Part shown: positions 10,586-20,770 of the stretch, one piece after another
Position numbering within the stretch: the stretch's first letter is position 1
Layout of the letters: each line of letters begins with the position of its first letter
Assembly: GCA_001313085.1 (NCBI GenBank)
Contig: BBFE01000006.1
Span: forward strand, 58,668 to 122,667
Length of the DNA: 64,000 nucleotides
DNA from: Paenibacillus sp. JCM 18996
GTDB lineage: Bacteria; Bacillota; Bacilli; Paenibacillales; NBRC-103111
Reading direction: 5' to 3'
The notes under the pieces: generated by a model
What the model was told of the DNA's origin: nothing
The model's database searches: none
The model's input: only the letters and a program-made list of their open reading frames with translations
Made by a program: the position numbers and the translations under genes

Positions 10586-11033
10586 ATGGAAAGAACTTAT
10601 TTAATGATCAAGCCGGACGGAGTTCAACGCGGATTAATCGGAGAGATCGTGAAGAGGTTTGAGCAAAAGGGTTTTCAGCTTGCCGCAAGCAAGCTTATGG
10701 TCGTCACAAAGGAGCAGGCCGAATTTCACTACGAAGAGCACCAAGGCAAGCCGTTCTATGACGGTCTGATCTCTTTCATCACATCCGGCCCGGTTTTTTT
10801 GCTATGGTGTGGCAGGGGGATCAGGTGATCACGCTGTCGAGGACGTTGATGGGCAAAACGAATACTTTGGACGCCATTCCGGGAACGATCCGCGGAGATT
10901 TTGCAGTACATACGGGAATGAACCTTATCCACGGCTCCGATTCTCCCGAAAGCGCAGAGCGTGAAATCAACAACTTTTTTTCCGCAAGGAAGAAATCGTG
11001 GAGTACAATCGCGTCATCAGCCAGTGGATTTAG
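10586..11033 (+). CDS. ndk: nucleoside diphosphate kinase
   Basis: Transfers the gamma phosphate between nucleoside tri- and diphosphates through a phosphohistidine. [20 protein letters not shown] is the classic N-terminus, and the active-site histidine lies in [16 protein letters not shown]. About 148 residues, normal. TGGAGG precedes the ATG. Two T runs break the frame: near 10797 (GPVFAMVWQG) and near 10977, where seven T stand for five ([15 protein letters not shown]). The genes around it match the usual Paenibacillus order. Confidence 0.93.
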
Positions 11034-11105
11034 TACTTAAGAACAAGGCTCCCTCTGCCGATATAGAATGCGAGAAACAGCATATAACATAAGGTGGGGG
11101 AGCCG

Positions 11106-11901
11106 TTGGCAGTACAGCAGGAAGAACTCGATTTTCAGGATTTTGTCCGCAAGTTTCACCGTTTTACAAATATAGATTTATCCCAATATAAAGAAGCCCA
11201 GATGAAGCGCAGATTGACTACTCTCAGGACAAAAAACGGGTTTAGCACCTTTGCCTCATACTATGACGAATTAATTAAGGATAAAGCGCTGCTCTATGAA
11301 TTTTTTGGACCGGATGACGATCAACGTGTCCGAATTCTGGAGGAATCCAAACCGTTGGCAAGTGTTTAGAGATAAACTGATTCCCGAGATGGCGCACAAA
11401 AGCAAGAAGCTGAAAATTTGGAGCGCAGCCTGTTCGACCGGAGAAGAGCCCTATACGATCGCGATGATTCTTGCGGAAAAGCAGCTTCTTTCATCGGCTT
11501 ATCTGCTGGCAACCGACATCGACGCAGGCGCGTTGGAGAAGTCGAACGAGGGAGTTTATCTCGCACGTTCGCTGAAGGAGGTTCCGGAGCCGTATCTTAA
11601 GAAGTATTTTCGAGAGGTCGGAGCGACGTACCATATCAGCGGGGAATTGAAGCGTTCGGTGAATTTCCGCAGGCAGAATCTTCTGGTGGACCCGTTCGAA
11701 AGCGGATTCGATTTAATCGTGTGCAGGAACGTGACGATTTATTTTACGGAAGAGGCAAAGCACCAGTTATATCACAAATTCGCCAAGGCGTTAAAGCCGG
11801 ATGGGCTGCTTTTCGTGGGCAGCACGGAGCAAATCTTCAGTCCGGCACAATATGGCCTGCAGCCGGCGGAAACGTTCTTTTACAGGAAAATAAACGCGTA
11901 A
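11106..11901 (+). CDS. cheR: chemotaxis protein methyltransferase CheR
   Basis: Methylates glutamates of chemoreceptors using SAM. It has the helical N-terminal domain (DLSQYKEAQMKRRLTTLR) and the SAM domain with IWSAACSTGEEPYTIAM, LATDID and the CRNVTIYFT motif. About 264 residues. The TTG at 11106 is chosen because AAGGTGGGGG lies 6-10 bases before it; a GTG at 11094 overlaps that box. One extra T in the run near 11300 breaks the frame (YEFLDRMTINVSEFWRN). Confidence 0.88.
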
Positions 11902-11978
11902 TGGCGCATGTATATCTTTTTCCATAAATTCCTATACTAAGGCTACAACACAAGCCGGAAGGATAGGAGGGCAAGCCC

Positions 11979-12139
11979 GTGGATAAAAGAAAAGTGATTA
12001 CAGCTACCGCAGGGGATTGATTACAATTCAGGAGTGCGCGCAAATACTGGGCATTGACTCTGTCCAAATCATGGGACTGGTGAATGACCACGCGCAGAAC
12101 GACGCATCGAAGAACAGAAAACAGCCTATAACCGGTTAA
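11979..12139 (+). CDS. small conserved protein between cheR and aroC
   Basis: A 53-residue gene that appears only if one missing T is restored near 12004: MDKRKVITAYRRGLITIQEC, then AQILGIDSVQIMGLVNDHAQ. The length from GTG to TAA plus one base is exactly 54 codons, and a GGAGGG box lies upstream. I recall similar short proteins at this position in Paenibacillus, of unknown function. The pattern of a basic N-terminus, then ECAQILGI, resembles a small helix-turn-helix-like fold, but this is a guess. A terminator follows 25 bp later. Confidence 0.6.
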
Positions 12140-12163
12140 AAGGAAGCGGCCGTTTTTTTCAAG

Positions 12164-12198
12164 CACGCTATTCGGGATTCCGAACGGCGTGTTTTTTT
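12164..12198 (+). terminator. terminator after the 53-residue gene
   Basis: CACGC...GCGTG stem with an inner TTCGG/CCGAA pairing, followed by seven T residues. It separates the ndk-cheR group from the aroC group. Confidence 0.8.
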
Positions 12199-12232
12199 AG
12201 TGCCGGCAATCATTCGATGCCATTTCTTTGGA

Positions 12233-12261
12233 TTGTCAAATAGATGGACCTATACTATAAT
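12233..12261 (+). promoter_or_regulatory. promoter of the aro-trp supra-operon
   Basis: TTGTCA at 12233-12238, a spacer of exactly 17 bases, and TATAAT at 12256-12261. The roughly 130-base leader before aroC (12265-12396) is G+C-rich; I see no T-box sequence, TRAP triplets or terminator in it. Confidence 0.75.
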
Positions 12262-12396
12262 CAGTACATATCTATTAATACTTAAAAGCGCTAAAGCGTT
12301 CCGCACAACTGCAAGCACGGCCGCTGCCCGAACACAGGAAGGCGGACGGAGTTTACGGCGTTTTGGCTTGTGAACGGATGAAAGGGGTAAGGGATT

Positions 12397-13561
12397 TTGA
12401 GATACTTAACAGCGGGAGAGACGCACGGACCGCAGCTGACTGCGATTATTGAGGGGCTTCCCAGCAATTTGACGATTGATTTTGAGGAAATGAATTTTCA
12501 GCTGCACCGCAGACAGAAGGGTACGGCCGCGGCAAAAGGATGCAGATCGAGAAGGATACCGCGCAGGTGGTCGGCGGAGTGCGGCACGGAATAACCACTG
12601 GAGCGCCTGTGGCGCTGGTCGTAGCGAACAATGACTGGAAGAACTGGACGTCTGTCATGGGCATAGGGAACGTGGAAGAGGGCAGCGAAGGCAAGCGCAG
12701 ACTGATTCGCCCGAGACCCGGCCACGCCGACCTGAACGGCGGATTGAAATATAACCAGCGCGATATGCGCAACATCCTTGAGCGTTCCAGCGCCCGTGAA
12801 ACGACGATGAGAGTGGCGTGCGGAGCGATTGCGAGACAGCTTCTTGCGGAATTCGGCATCAAGGTGGCCGGCCAGGTGATCCGCATCGGCGAAGTGGAAG
12901 CGAGGAGGCAGGAGCTGCCGCTGGACGAACTGGTCCGCATAACGGAGGAGTCTCCGGTGCGTGTGACGGATAAAGAGGCGGAAGCCAGGATGATCGCGGC
13001 GATCGACGAGGCGAAGAAGGACGGCGATACGCTGGGCGGCATCGTCGAAGTGGTCATTGAAGGCGTGCCCGTCGGTCTGGGCAGCCACGTGCAGTGGGAC
13101 CGCAAGCTAGACGGACGCATCGCGCAGGCGGTGCTGTCGATCCAGGCGTTCAAGGGCTGCGAGTTTGGTATCGGCTTCGAAGCGGCAAAACTGCGCGGCT
13201 CCAAGGTGCATGATGAAATCATGTACAGTGAGGAGCGGGGATTCTATCGTGCGTCGAACCGTGCGGGGGGCTTTGAAGGCGGCATGACTACGGGCGAACC
13301 GATTGTAGTGCGCGGCGTGATGAAGCCTATCTCGACGCTGTACAAAGCGTTGCAGAGCGTCGATATCGACTCGAAGGAAGCGCTGACTGCGCAGGTCGAG
13401 CGATCCGACACTTGTGCCGTTCCCGCAGCAGGCGTGATTCTGGAGAATGTTGTGGCATGGGAAGTGGCGCATGCGTTCATGGAAAAAAATTCGGCGGAGA
13501 TTCGATTGAAGAGATCCGTAATAACTTAAATGCATACAAAGCTCAAGTGGAGAGCTACTAA
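12397..13561 (+). CDS. aroC: chorismate synthase
   Basis: Last step of the shikimate pathway, converting EPSP to chorismate with reduced FMN. The start [20 protein letters not shown] at a TTG codon follows AAAGGGGTAAGGGA. Signature stretches are [34 protein letters not shown] and [20 protein letters not shown]. About 388 residues. Broken near 12520 (GGGG written as GGG) and near 13492, where a seven-base A run replaces five and hides the last residues ([19 protein letters not shown]). First gene of a long aromatic amino acid operon. Confidence 0.93.
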
Positions 13562-13562
13562 T

Positions 13563-14661
13563 ATGATGGAGCTGACCGTTGATCTAGGAGCGCGTTCATA
13601 TCCCATCTATATCGGCAGGGGCCTGCTCGAGCACGCCGGAGCTTACTTAAAGCGAAGCGGCATCGGTGCAGGCTCTCCCCTGCTCGTCGTCACCGATGAC
13701 GGGGTTGCGCCTCACTATCTGGAGTCCTTGAAGGAACAGTTGGAAGCGGACGGCTACACGGTGTCTTCGTTTATCATCCCGGCGGGAGAGAAATCCAAAT
13801 CGATCTCCATGTTCGAGAAGATCATCACCTACGCGCTGGAAGCGGGCCTTGACCGGAAATCGGTGATCGTCGCTCTGGGCGGAGGGGTCGTCGGCGATTT
13901 GGCCGGATTTGCTGCCGCGGCTTATATGAGGGGAATCCGCTTCGTGCAGATTCCAACAACGATTCTCGCCCATGACAGCGCTGTCGGCGGCAAGGTTGCG
14001 GTCAACCATCCGCTCGCCAAAAAAACTGCATCGGCGCTTTCCACCAGCCGGAACTGGTTCTGTATGACACGGATACGCTGCTGTCACTGCCGTCAAGGGA
14101 AGTGCGTTCCGGGCTGGCCGAGATGATCAAGCACGGGTTAATCTGGGATCGGGCTTTCGCCGAATGGTGCTTCGATAATGCGGATAAGCTGATCGGACGC
14201 GATCCGGATGCTCTTCAGTACGGCTTGTATCAAGGCTGCAGGGTGAAGTCCATCGTCGTTTCCCGCGATGAAAAGGAGAATGACCTGAGGGCGATCCTGA
14301 ATCTGGGCCATACGATAGGCCATTCTTTGGAGGCGGTTGCCGGCTACGGCGAGCTTACGCATGGGGAAGGTATCGCCATAGGTATGGTGGGGGCGGCAAA
14401 ACTGGCAGCGCGTTTAGGCTACACCGAAGAAATATACCGCTTTACCAAGTCCATAATGCTGAAGTTCGGGCTTCCCGTTGCTGTTCCTAAGAGACTGGCA
14501 ACGGATGAGATCATGAAAGCGATGATGCACGACAAGAAGTTTAACGAAGGACAGATGGTTTTTTTATCATTCCGACAGAGATTGGCAAGGTAGAGATTGT
14601 CAAGATGATGTCCGCCGAATGGGTTCGACAAGTGGTGGATGAGTTGAAAGAGGAGGCCTAG
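13563..14661 (+). CDS. aroB: 3-dehydroquinate synthase
   Basis: NAD- and zinc-dependent cyclisation of DAHP to 3-dehydroquinate. Conserved stretches are ALGGGVVGDLAGFAAAAYMRG, the QIPTTILAHDSAVGGKVAVNHP loop and the zinc ligands within LNLGHTIGHSLEA and the ELTHGEGIAIGM region. About 367 residues. Two five-base runs are written as seven: A near 14020 (LAKNCIGAFHQPELV) and T near 14561 (MVFIIPTEIGKVEI). It begins two bases after aroC, at the first of two adjacent ATGs. Confidence 0.92.
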
Positions 14662-14664
14662 ACG

Positions 14665-15015
14665 ATGTTTGTAAGGGGAATTCGCGGGGCTACGACCGTA
14701 GAAGTGAATGAAGAGAAAGAAATTCTGTCCGCGACGACGGAGTTGCTTAAAGAAATTGTGGCCGGCAATGCGATCAAGCCTGAGGATATCGCCTCCTTGT
14801 TTGTTACGGTAACGGAGGATATTACCGCTACTTTTCCGGCTCGCGCCATTCGCCAAATGCCAGGCTGGGAACTTGTGCCTTTGATGTGCTCGGTGGAGAT
14901 CCCGGTGCCTAACTCGCTGAGAAAATGTATCCGCTTGATGGTACAAGTTAATACGAATAAGACCCAGGCCGAGATGGTTCATATTTATTTAGGCGGAGCA
15001 AACAGCTCAGGCTGA
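14665..15015 (+). CDS. aroH: chorismate mutase, AroH type
   Basis: Intact 116-residue monofunctional chorismate mutase that makes prephenate for phenylalanine and tyrosine. RGIRGATTVEVNEEKEI is the typical N-terminus, and VTEDITATFPARAIR and PVPNSLRKCIRLMVQVNT carry active-site residues of the trimeric AroH fold. AGGAGG lies inside the end of aroB. Downstream the trp promoter begins 17 bp after the stop, so this gene is the last upstream of trp control. Confidence 0.92.
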   Translation: MFVRGIRGATTVEVNEEKEILSATTELLKEIVAGNAIKPEDIASLFVTVTEDITATFPARAIRQMPGWELVPLMCSVEIPVPNSLRKCIRLMVQVNTNKTQAEMVHIYLGGANSSG

Positions 15016-15031
15016 TATAAGCAAATAACCG

Positions 15032-15061
15032 TTGACAATCGCGTCCTCATAACGGTATAGT
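15032..15061 (+). promoter_or_regulatory. trp operon promoter
   Basis: TTGACA at 15032-15037, an 18-base spacer and TATAGT at 15056-15061. Initiation near 15068 would place the first TRAP triplet at the very 5' end of the transcript. Confidence 0.75.
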
Positions 15062-15070
15062 TATAAGAAG

Positions 15071-15129
15071 TAGAAGAGTTGAGCAGAGAGCGTTTTGAGT
15101 AGAGATGAGAGAAGTTGAGATGAGATGAG
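15071..15129 (+). promoter_or_regulatory. TRAP binding site of the trp leader, 11 triplets
   Basis: Triplets TAG or GAG stand at 15071, 15076, 15081, 15086, then 15097, 15102, 15107, 15112 (AAG), 15117, 15122 and 15127. That is eleven triplets, ten of them GAG or TAG, all at a 5-base pitch (two-base spacers) except one eight-base spacer between the fourth and fifth. Eleven equals the number of TRAP subunits. This is the classical arrangement for tryptophan-dependent control of trpE expression, and the TRAP gene is in this window. Confidence 0.92.
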
Positions 15130-15225
15130 GCAAGTTTTGAACGATACATAAGAGGTGTCTGTCCACGTTGGTGGATACACTCTATTATGATATTTTTTCC
15201 ATCCCTCAATGAATACTATTCTCGA

Positions 15226-15257
15226 AAGCCTCCGCTTAACCGTGAGAGGCTTTTTTT
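15226..15257 (+). terminator. trp leader attenuator terminator
   Basis: AAGCCTC/GAGGCTT stem with a 13-base loop, followed by seven T residues, about 130 bp before trpE. Another imperfect hairpin (GTGT...TCCAC/GTGGA...ACAC, 15155-15180) lies between the TRAP site and this terminator and may take part in the switch. Confidence 0.8.
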
Positions 15258-15386
15258 GCACGTTAAAGAACTTTCGCCAAAGCGAAATGCGACTTTCGTT
15301 ACCAAGAAAACGGCGGCAAGCTGCTCTAACCAATAGGCTTCAGAGGCTTGCTTCACTTTTGGGAGAACATATAAGGAGAGGTGTTT

Positions 15387-16940
15387 ATGTATTCACAAGA
15401 GGCCCAAGCAATCATTCGTCTGGCCAAAGATTACAATCTGATTCCGGTGACCCGGCAGTTGATGGCGGACACGGAAACGCCGATTCGGGTGTTCCAGCAT
15501 TTCCATGAGGAGAAGCGGGCCTTTCTGCTGGAAAGCGTGGAGGGTGGAGTAAAATGGGCGAGATATTCTTTTATCGGGACGGACCCCTTCCTGATGTTGA
15601 CCACCAAAGGCGGGGTAAGCCGCATAGAGACGGCGGAGGGCACAGAGGTGTCTTACGAGAAGCCGCTGGATCTGTTAAAAGCCCGCCTGAGAGCCTACCG
15701 CTCTCCGGCGCTTGCCGATCTTCCCCGTTTTACCGGCGGGGCCGTTGGATTCTTCGGTTACGACTTGCTGCAATATTATGAAAAGCTGTCTTCCCATAGA
15801 GTCGACGATCTGCATATGAACGATATTCAGTTTATGTTCTGCGACCAGGTCATTGTGTTCGACCATTTTAAACAGCAAATCCAGGTTATTGGCAATGTGC
15901 ATATTCCGGCGAATGCCACGGACAGTCAGATCGTTCAAGCCTATGAGCGGACGTGCAAAAGAATCGAGGCGACCGTGGACAGATTGACGAAGCCGCTGCC
16001 TCCGCAAACGATGCGCAACACTCCGATTCCGGAAGACGTCGAGCTCGGCGAAGTATGCTCCAATGTCAGCAAAGAAAAAAATTTATAGCTAACGTGGATC
16101 AGGCCAAAGAATATATCCGTGCGGGCGATATTTTTTCAAGTGGTGCTGTCCCAGCGGTTCGAAATTGCCACGGATATTTCTCCTTTCCATGTGTACCGCG
16201 TACTAAGAACGATGAATCCTTCGCCTTATATGTATTACTTGAAAATGGACGACGAAGTCATTGTCGGCACCTCGCCTGAGATGCTTGTCAGGGTCGAGGA
16301 TGAAAAAAAAGTGGAAACAAGGCCGATTGCAGGCACACGCAAGCGCGGCGGTTCCGAGGAAGAGGACCTGGCGCTGGAAAAGGAACTGCTGGCCGATGAA
16401 AAAAGAGCGGGCGGAGCACCTGATGCTGGTGGACCTGGGACGCAACGATATTGGCAGAGTGTCCGAATTCGGAACGGTGAAGTGCGACACTTATATGGAG
16501 ATCGAGCGGTATTCCCACGTCATGCATATCGTTTCCAACGTTTCCGGCAAACTCCGGGAAGACAAAGATTTCTTCGACGCCTTCTTGTCCTGCATGCCGG
16601 CGGGAACAGTGTCGGGCGCGCCCAAGCTGAGAGCGATGGAGATCATTGCCGAATTGGAAAATGAAGCGAGGGCTCTTACGCCGGAGCCATCGGTTATCTC
16701 GGATTCTCCGGAAACCTGGATACATGCATTACCATCCGCACGATTGTGTTCAAGAACGGCAAAGCCTACGTCCAGGCAGGAGCCGGAATCGTATGGGACT
16801 CCATACCTGAGAACGAGTACGAAGAGACGGCCAACAAGGCAAAAGGAATGCTGAAGTCCATCCGCACGGCGGAAGCGATCTTCGGAGCGCCGTCAGAACA
16901 GCGGGCGATCACCAATCATGACTACTATATCAACGTATAG
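15387..16940 (+). CDS. trpE: anthranilate synthase component I
   Basis: Converts chorismate to anthranilate, using ammonia from a TrpG/PabA partner that is not in the operon here. The feedback motif LLES is at residue 52 or so. The catalytic domain shows [46 protein letters not shown], and [19 protein letters not shown] 15387 has AAGGAG eight bases upstream; a GTG at 15381 is too close to that box. Frame breaks: A run near 16074 (five written as seven), T run near 16131, A run near 16397 and a missing G near 16675. A run near 16303 is probably three too long, in frame. Confidence 0.93.
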
Positions 16941-16982
16941 TAACGAGTAAACCAACATGCAGATCCAGGGAGGGTTAAAACA

Positions 16983-18021
16983 ATGGAGCTTATCTTTTCC
17001 ATACCGCATGCAATCGATAAATTGATCTCGGGCGCCATCTGGAGCGCTCGGAAGCCCGGGCGCTCATGTCCCAGATTATGGACGGCGCGGCAACGGCGGC
17101 GCAGATCGGCAGCATTGCGACGGCGCTACGGATGAAGGGGGAAACGATCCAGGAGGTGGCGGGCTTCGCCGAGGCGATGAGAGAGAAGGGCGAGCGCGTA
17201 CGCACCGTGCAGCAGGGGCTGCTGGATACGTGCGGAACCGGCGGAGACGGCGCGGAAACGTTCAATATCTCTACAGCGTCCGCGATCGTTGCCGCTGCGG
17301 GGGGAGTCCGGGTGGCGAAGCACGGCAACCGCGCCATGTCCGGCAAGAGCGGCAGCGCTGATGTGCTCGAGGCGCTTGGCGTTAACATCTCATTAAGCGC
17401 AGAGCAGGCTTCGGTCTGCCTCCAGGAGGTAGGCATCTGCTTCATGTTCGCGCAGCTGTTTCACCAGTCGTTGAAGCATGCCGCTGCGCCGCGCAAGGAG
17501 ATCGGCGTGAGAACCATCTTTAATCTGCTCGGACCATTGACCAACCCGGCGGGAGCGATCACCAGCTGCTCGGCGTGTACGATGCGGAGAAGACGGAGCT
17601 GATTGCGAGCGTCATGAAGGAGCTGGAGCTTCGCAGGGCGATGGTCGTGGCCAGCTATGACGGACTGGACGAGATCAGTATCTCCGACGTAACCAAGGTA
17701 ACGGAGCTAAGGAACGGCGAGATCCAAACATACGAGATCACCCCGGATTTCCTCGGTGTGCGCGCAACTTCCATCCGCGATGTGCGTGGAGGGGACGCGG
17801 CGCTGAACGCCGAAATCATCAACAGCATTTTCAGCGGTTCCCGCGGTGCGCACCGCGATATCGTGCTGGCCAACACGGCAGCCTGCTTCTATGTAACCGG
17901 GCGCTGCAGCACGCTGCAGGAAGGCGTCAAGATAGCCGCGAATCTGATCGATTCCGGTAAAGCGTCTGACAAACTCCGGCAGCTAGTCTATTTTACAGGA
18001 GAAGTGAGCCATGTTTCTTGA
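16983..18021 (+). CDS. trpD: anthranilate phosphoribosyltransferase
   Basis: Adds the ribosyl phosphate from PRPP to anthranilate. It has LLDTCGTGGDGAETFNIST (PRPP-binding GTGGD), the VRVAKHGNRAMSGKSGSADV segment and FNLLGPLTNPAG. About 346 residues. Single G residues are missing near 17030 (LISGRHLERSEA) and near 17560 (AGADHQLLGVYDAEK). GGGAGGG precedes the ATG by nine bases. Its end overlaps the trpC start by 11 bp. Confidence 0.93.
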
Positions 18022-18811
18022 CCGGATCGTAGCAACCAAACAGAAGGAAGTCGAGCAATTGAAGCAAACTGCAACCATTTCCGCGTTGGAAAATGCTGTT
18101 GCGGATATGAAGCCGTGCCTTGGCTTTGAGAACAAGCTGTCCGCCGGGCGAAACCGCAACATGGGATTGATTGCGGAAGTAAAGAAGCTTCGCCCTCTAA
18201 AGGCCTGATACGTGAAAATTTTGAGCCTGCAGGTCTTGCGTGTGCATATGAAAAGGCGGGTGCAGACTGCATTTCCGTCCTCACGGATGTGGAATATTTT
18301 CAAGGCTCCAACGATTATTTGAAGCTTGTACGGGAAGCGGTGAAGCTGCCGATCCTGCGTAAAGATTTTATAATAGATGTGCGTCAAATTTACGAAGCCC
18401 GAATTATAGGCGCTGATGCCATTCTGCTCATAGCGGCGATACTCAACACACAGCAGCTTAGTGAGTATCAGGCAGCCGCCAAATCCATCGGGCTCGATGT
18501 GCTCGTGGAAGTGCATGACCGGGAGGAGCTCGAGCGGGTGCTCCAAACGGGTTCCACTTTGATCGGCATAAACAACCGCAATCTGAAGACGTTCGTCACC
18601 GATCTGCATACAACGGAAGAGCTGATCGGCTTGATCCCGGCAGGGCGCACTATCGTCAGCGAAAGCGGAATCTCCAAAGCGGAGGAAATCGGCTATTTGT
18701 CTTCGATCGGGCGGATGCCGTGCTTGTGGGAGAGCATTTTATGAGGCAGCCCGATGTAGCGAGGCGGTATCCAAGCTGCTTGGTCCTCTTCCGCCGGAAG
18801 GAGCCAGTTAA
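18011..18811 (+). CDS. trpC: indole-3-glycerol phosphate synthase
   Basis: TIM-barrel enzyme that closes the indole ring. Family stretches are the N-terminal ILDRI-like MFLDRIVATKQKEVEQLK, EVKKASPSKGLIRENFEP, SVLTDVEYFQGSNDYL, LPILRKDFIID and NNRNLKTF. About 267 residues. Breaks: a missing A near 18186 (KKASPSKG), a missing G near 18713 (SIGADAVLVGEHFM) and a missing G near 18757 (DVARAVSKLLG). The trpF start codon follows its stop directly. Confidence 0.93.
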
Positions 18812-19572
18812 ATGCCGGCCCAGGTAAAAAAAATTTGTGGACTTCAGGACGTTGAAGTGTTAAAATCTATCGTAAACTTACCGATCGATTACGTCGGACT
18901 CGTCTTTGCGCCGAGCAGGAGACAGGTGACTCCGGAACGGGCGGGTGAAATGATCCGGTGGATGCGGTCCGTGGGCAGCCGCGGAAAGCTTCTCCAAAAC
19001 GGGCAGAATTCCGGTGCGGAAGCTGCCTTTTCTGTTCCCGCGTTTGCGGGCGTTTTTGTAAATCCTGCGCAAGGGCAGCTGCGTGATACGATGGCAAAGG
19101 CGCCGCTTGATGTCATTCAGCTGCACGGCCAGGAATCGCCGGAGTTCTGCCGCTGGGTGAAAGAGACTTTTGCGGTGAAGGTGTTCAAGGTCGTTTCTTT
19201 TCCGGAAGCAAGCGACTCAAATGATACCTCCGCGCACTCCGTGAATAAAGAAAAAAAGACTCCGTGAGCTCGCAGCTGGATCCTTTTCGCCATTCCATTG
19301 ACGCGGTGCTGCTGGATACTCACGATCCGCTCACCGGAGGGGGAAGCGGCAAAGCTTTTGCCTGGAACCGGATCCCTTCTTATTTGAATTGGTCGCGCAA
19401 GAATGGGCTGCAGCTGTTTGTCGCAGGCGGTCTGCATGACGGGAATGTGGATGTCCTTGTAAGGGACTACCTGCCTGACGGCGTGGACGTATCGAGCGGC
19501 GTGGAAACGGAAGGCAAGAAAGACATAGAGAAAATCAGGCGGTTTGTGGAAAGGGTGAAGGCAAATGATTAA
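18812..19572 (+). CDS. trpF: phosphoribosylanthranilate isomerase
   Basis: TIM-barrel Amadori isomerase. It has [52 protein letters not shown] and the C-terminal [11 protein letters not shown]...[10 protein letters not shown], in which the Asp and Gly residues bind the phosphate. About 253 residues, somewhat long; the extra length is a loop around [19 protein letters not shown]. The frame break is at a seven-base A run near 19253 where five fit. It overlaps trpB by 8 bp. Confidence 0.9.
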
Positions 19573-20770
19573 CGTACCAGACCAGCAGGGGAGGTTCGGC
19601 AAATTCGGCGGACGCTACGTGCCCGAGACGCTGATGAACGCATTGATCGAACTTGAGGAAGCTTACCATAAATACTCCAAAGATCCCGAATTTGCTGAGG
19701 AGCTCCGCTACCTGCTGACGGAATATTCCGGCCGGCCCACTCCTCTGTATTATGCCAGAAGATTGAGCGAGCAGCTGGGCGGAGCCAAAATCTATCTCAA
19801 ACGGGAAGATTTAAACCATACGGGCGCGCATAAAATCAACAATACGATAGGGCAGGCGCTTCTGGCCAAACGGATGGGCAAAACCAAAGTCATCGCCGAA
19901 ACCGGCGCCGGCCAGCACGGGGTAGCCACCGCTACGGTTGCCGCGCTTCTCGGCCTGGAATGCAAGGTTTTCATGGGTGAACAGGACACGAAGCGGCAGC
20001 AGCTCAATGTGTTTCGGATGAACCTGCTGGGCGCCGAGGTAGTTCCGGTTACTTCCGGATCGAGGACGCTGAAGGATGCGGGAAACGAAGCGCTGCGCTA
20101 CTGGGTCAGCCAAGTGAACGATACCTTCTATATTCTCGGCAGCGTGGTCGGACCTCATCCTTATCCGATGATGGTAAGGGATTTTCAGCGGATCATCGGG
20201 GACGAATCCCGCCGCCAAATCCAGGAGCTTGAAGGCAGGCTGCCAGATGCCGTAATTGCTTGTGTAGGAGGCGGAAGCAATGCGATGGGGATATTTTATC
20301 CCTTTGTAAACGACGGCTCGGTCCGCTTGATCGGCGTTGAAGCCGCGGGCAGAGGAGTGGACACGAACGAGCATGCGGCGACAATGACCAAGGGAAGCCA
20401 CGGCGTGTTCCAAGGCTCGATGAGCTATCTGCTGCAGGATCAATACGGCCAGGTCCAGGAAGCCCATTCGATCTCGGCAGGACTCGATTATCCGGGAGTA
20501 GGGCCTGAGCATTCGTATTTGAAAGATACAAAGCGCGCCGAGTATGTTCCGATCACAGATCAGGAAGCTTTGGACGCGCTCCAGCTGCTGAGCCGTACGG
20601 AAGGGATTATCCCTGCTCTCGAAAGCGCGCACGCGATTGCACAGACCTTGAAGGTGGCCCCGAACATGGGCAAGGATGAGATCATAGTAGTAAGCTTGTC
20701 CGGGCGCGGTGACAAAGACGTGGAATCGATTATGAAATATCTCGGGAGGGGTACGAATGAACCGCATTGA
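19565..20770 (+). CDS. trpB: tryptophan synthase beta chain
   Basis: Intact 401-residue PLP enzyme that joins indole with serine. The PLP lysine is in [32 protein letters not shown], the GSGSR-like [15 protein letters not shown] and the phosphate-binding [10 protein letters not shown] loop are complete. It is one of the few long genes in the window without a frame break, and it contains no A/T run longer than five. It forms the alpha2-beta2 complex with TrpA, whose gene overlaps its end. Confidence 0.97.
   Translation: MINVPDQQGRFGKFGGRYVPETLMNALIELEEAYHKYSKDPEFAEELRYLLTEYSGRPTPLYYARRLSEQLGGAKIYLKREDLNHTGAHKINNTIGQALLAKRMGKTKVIAETGAGQHGVATATVAALLGLECKVFMGEQDTKRQQLNVFRMNLLGAEVVPVTSGSRTLKDAGNEALRYWVSQVNDTFYILGSVVGPHPYPMMVRDFQRIIGDESRRQIQELEGRLPDAVIACVGGGSNAMGIFYPFVNDGSVRLIGVEAAGRGVDTNEHAATMTKGSHGVFQGSMSYLLQDQYGQVQEAHSISAGLDYPGVGPEHSYLKDTKRAEYVPITDQEALDALQLLSRTEGIIPALESAHAIAQTLKVAPNMGKDEIIVVSLSGRGDKDVESIMKYLGRGTNEPH

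Noticed and set aside
12262..12396. Riboswitch or T-box in the aroC leader
   Set aside because: No T-box sequence, no TRAP triplets and no terminator; only a G+C-rich untranslated stretch.
12446..13222. Long open frame on the minus strand opposite aroC
   Set aside because: Low-complexity, Ser/Arg-rich translation with no family features; it mirrors the codon bias of aroC.
19811..20767. 318-codon open frame on the minus strand opposite trpB
   Set aside because: It lies wholly antisense to an intact, perfectly conserved trpB and has no ribosome binding site or recognisable domain.
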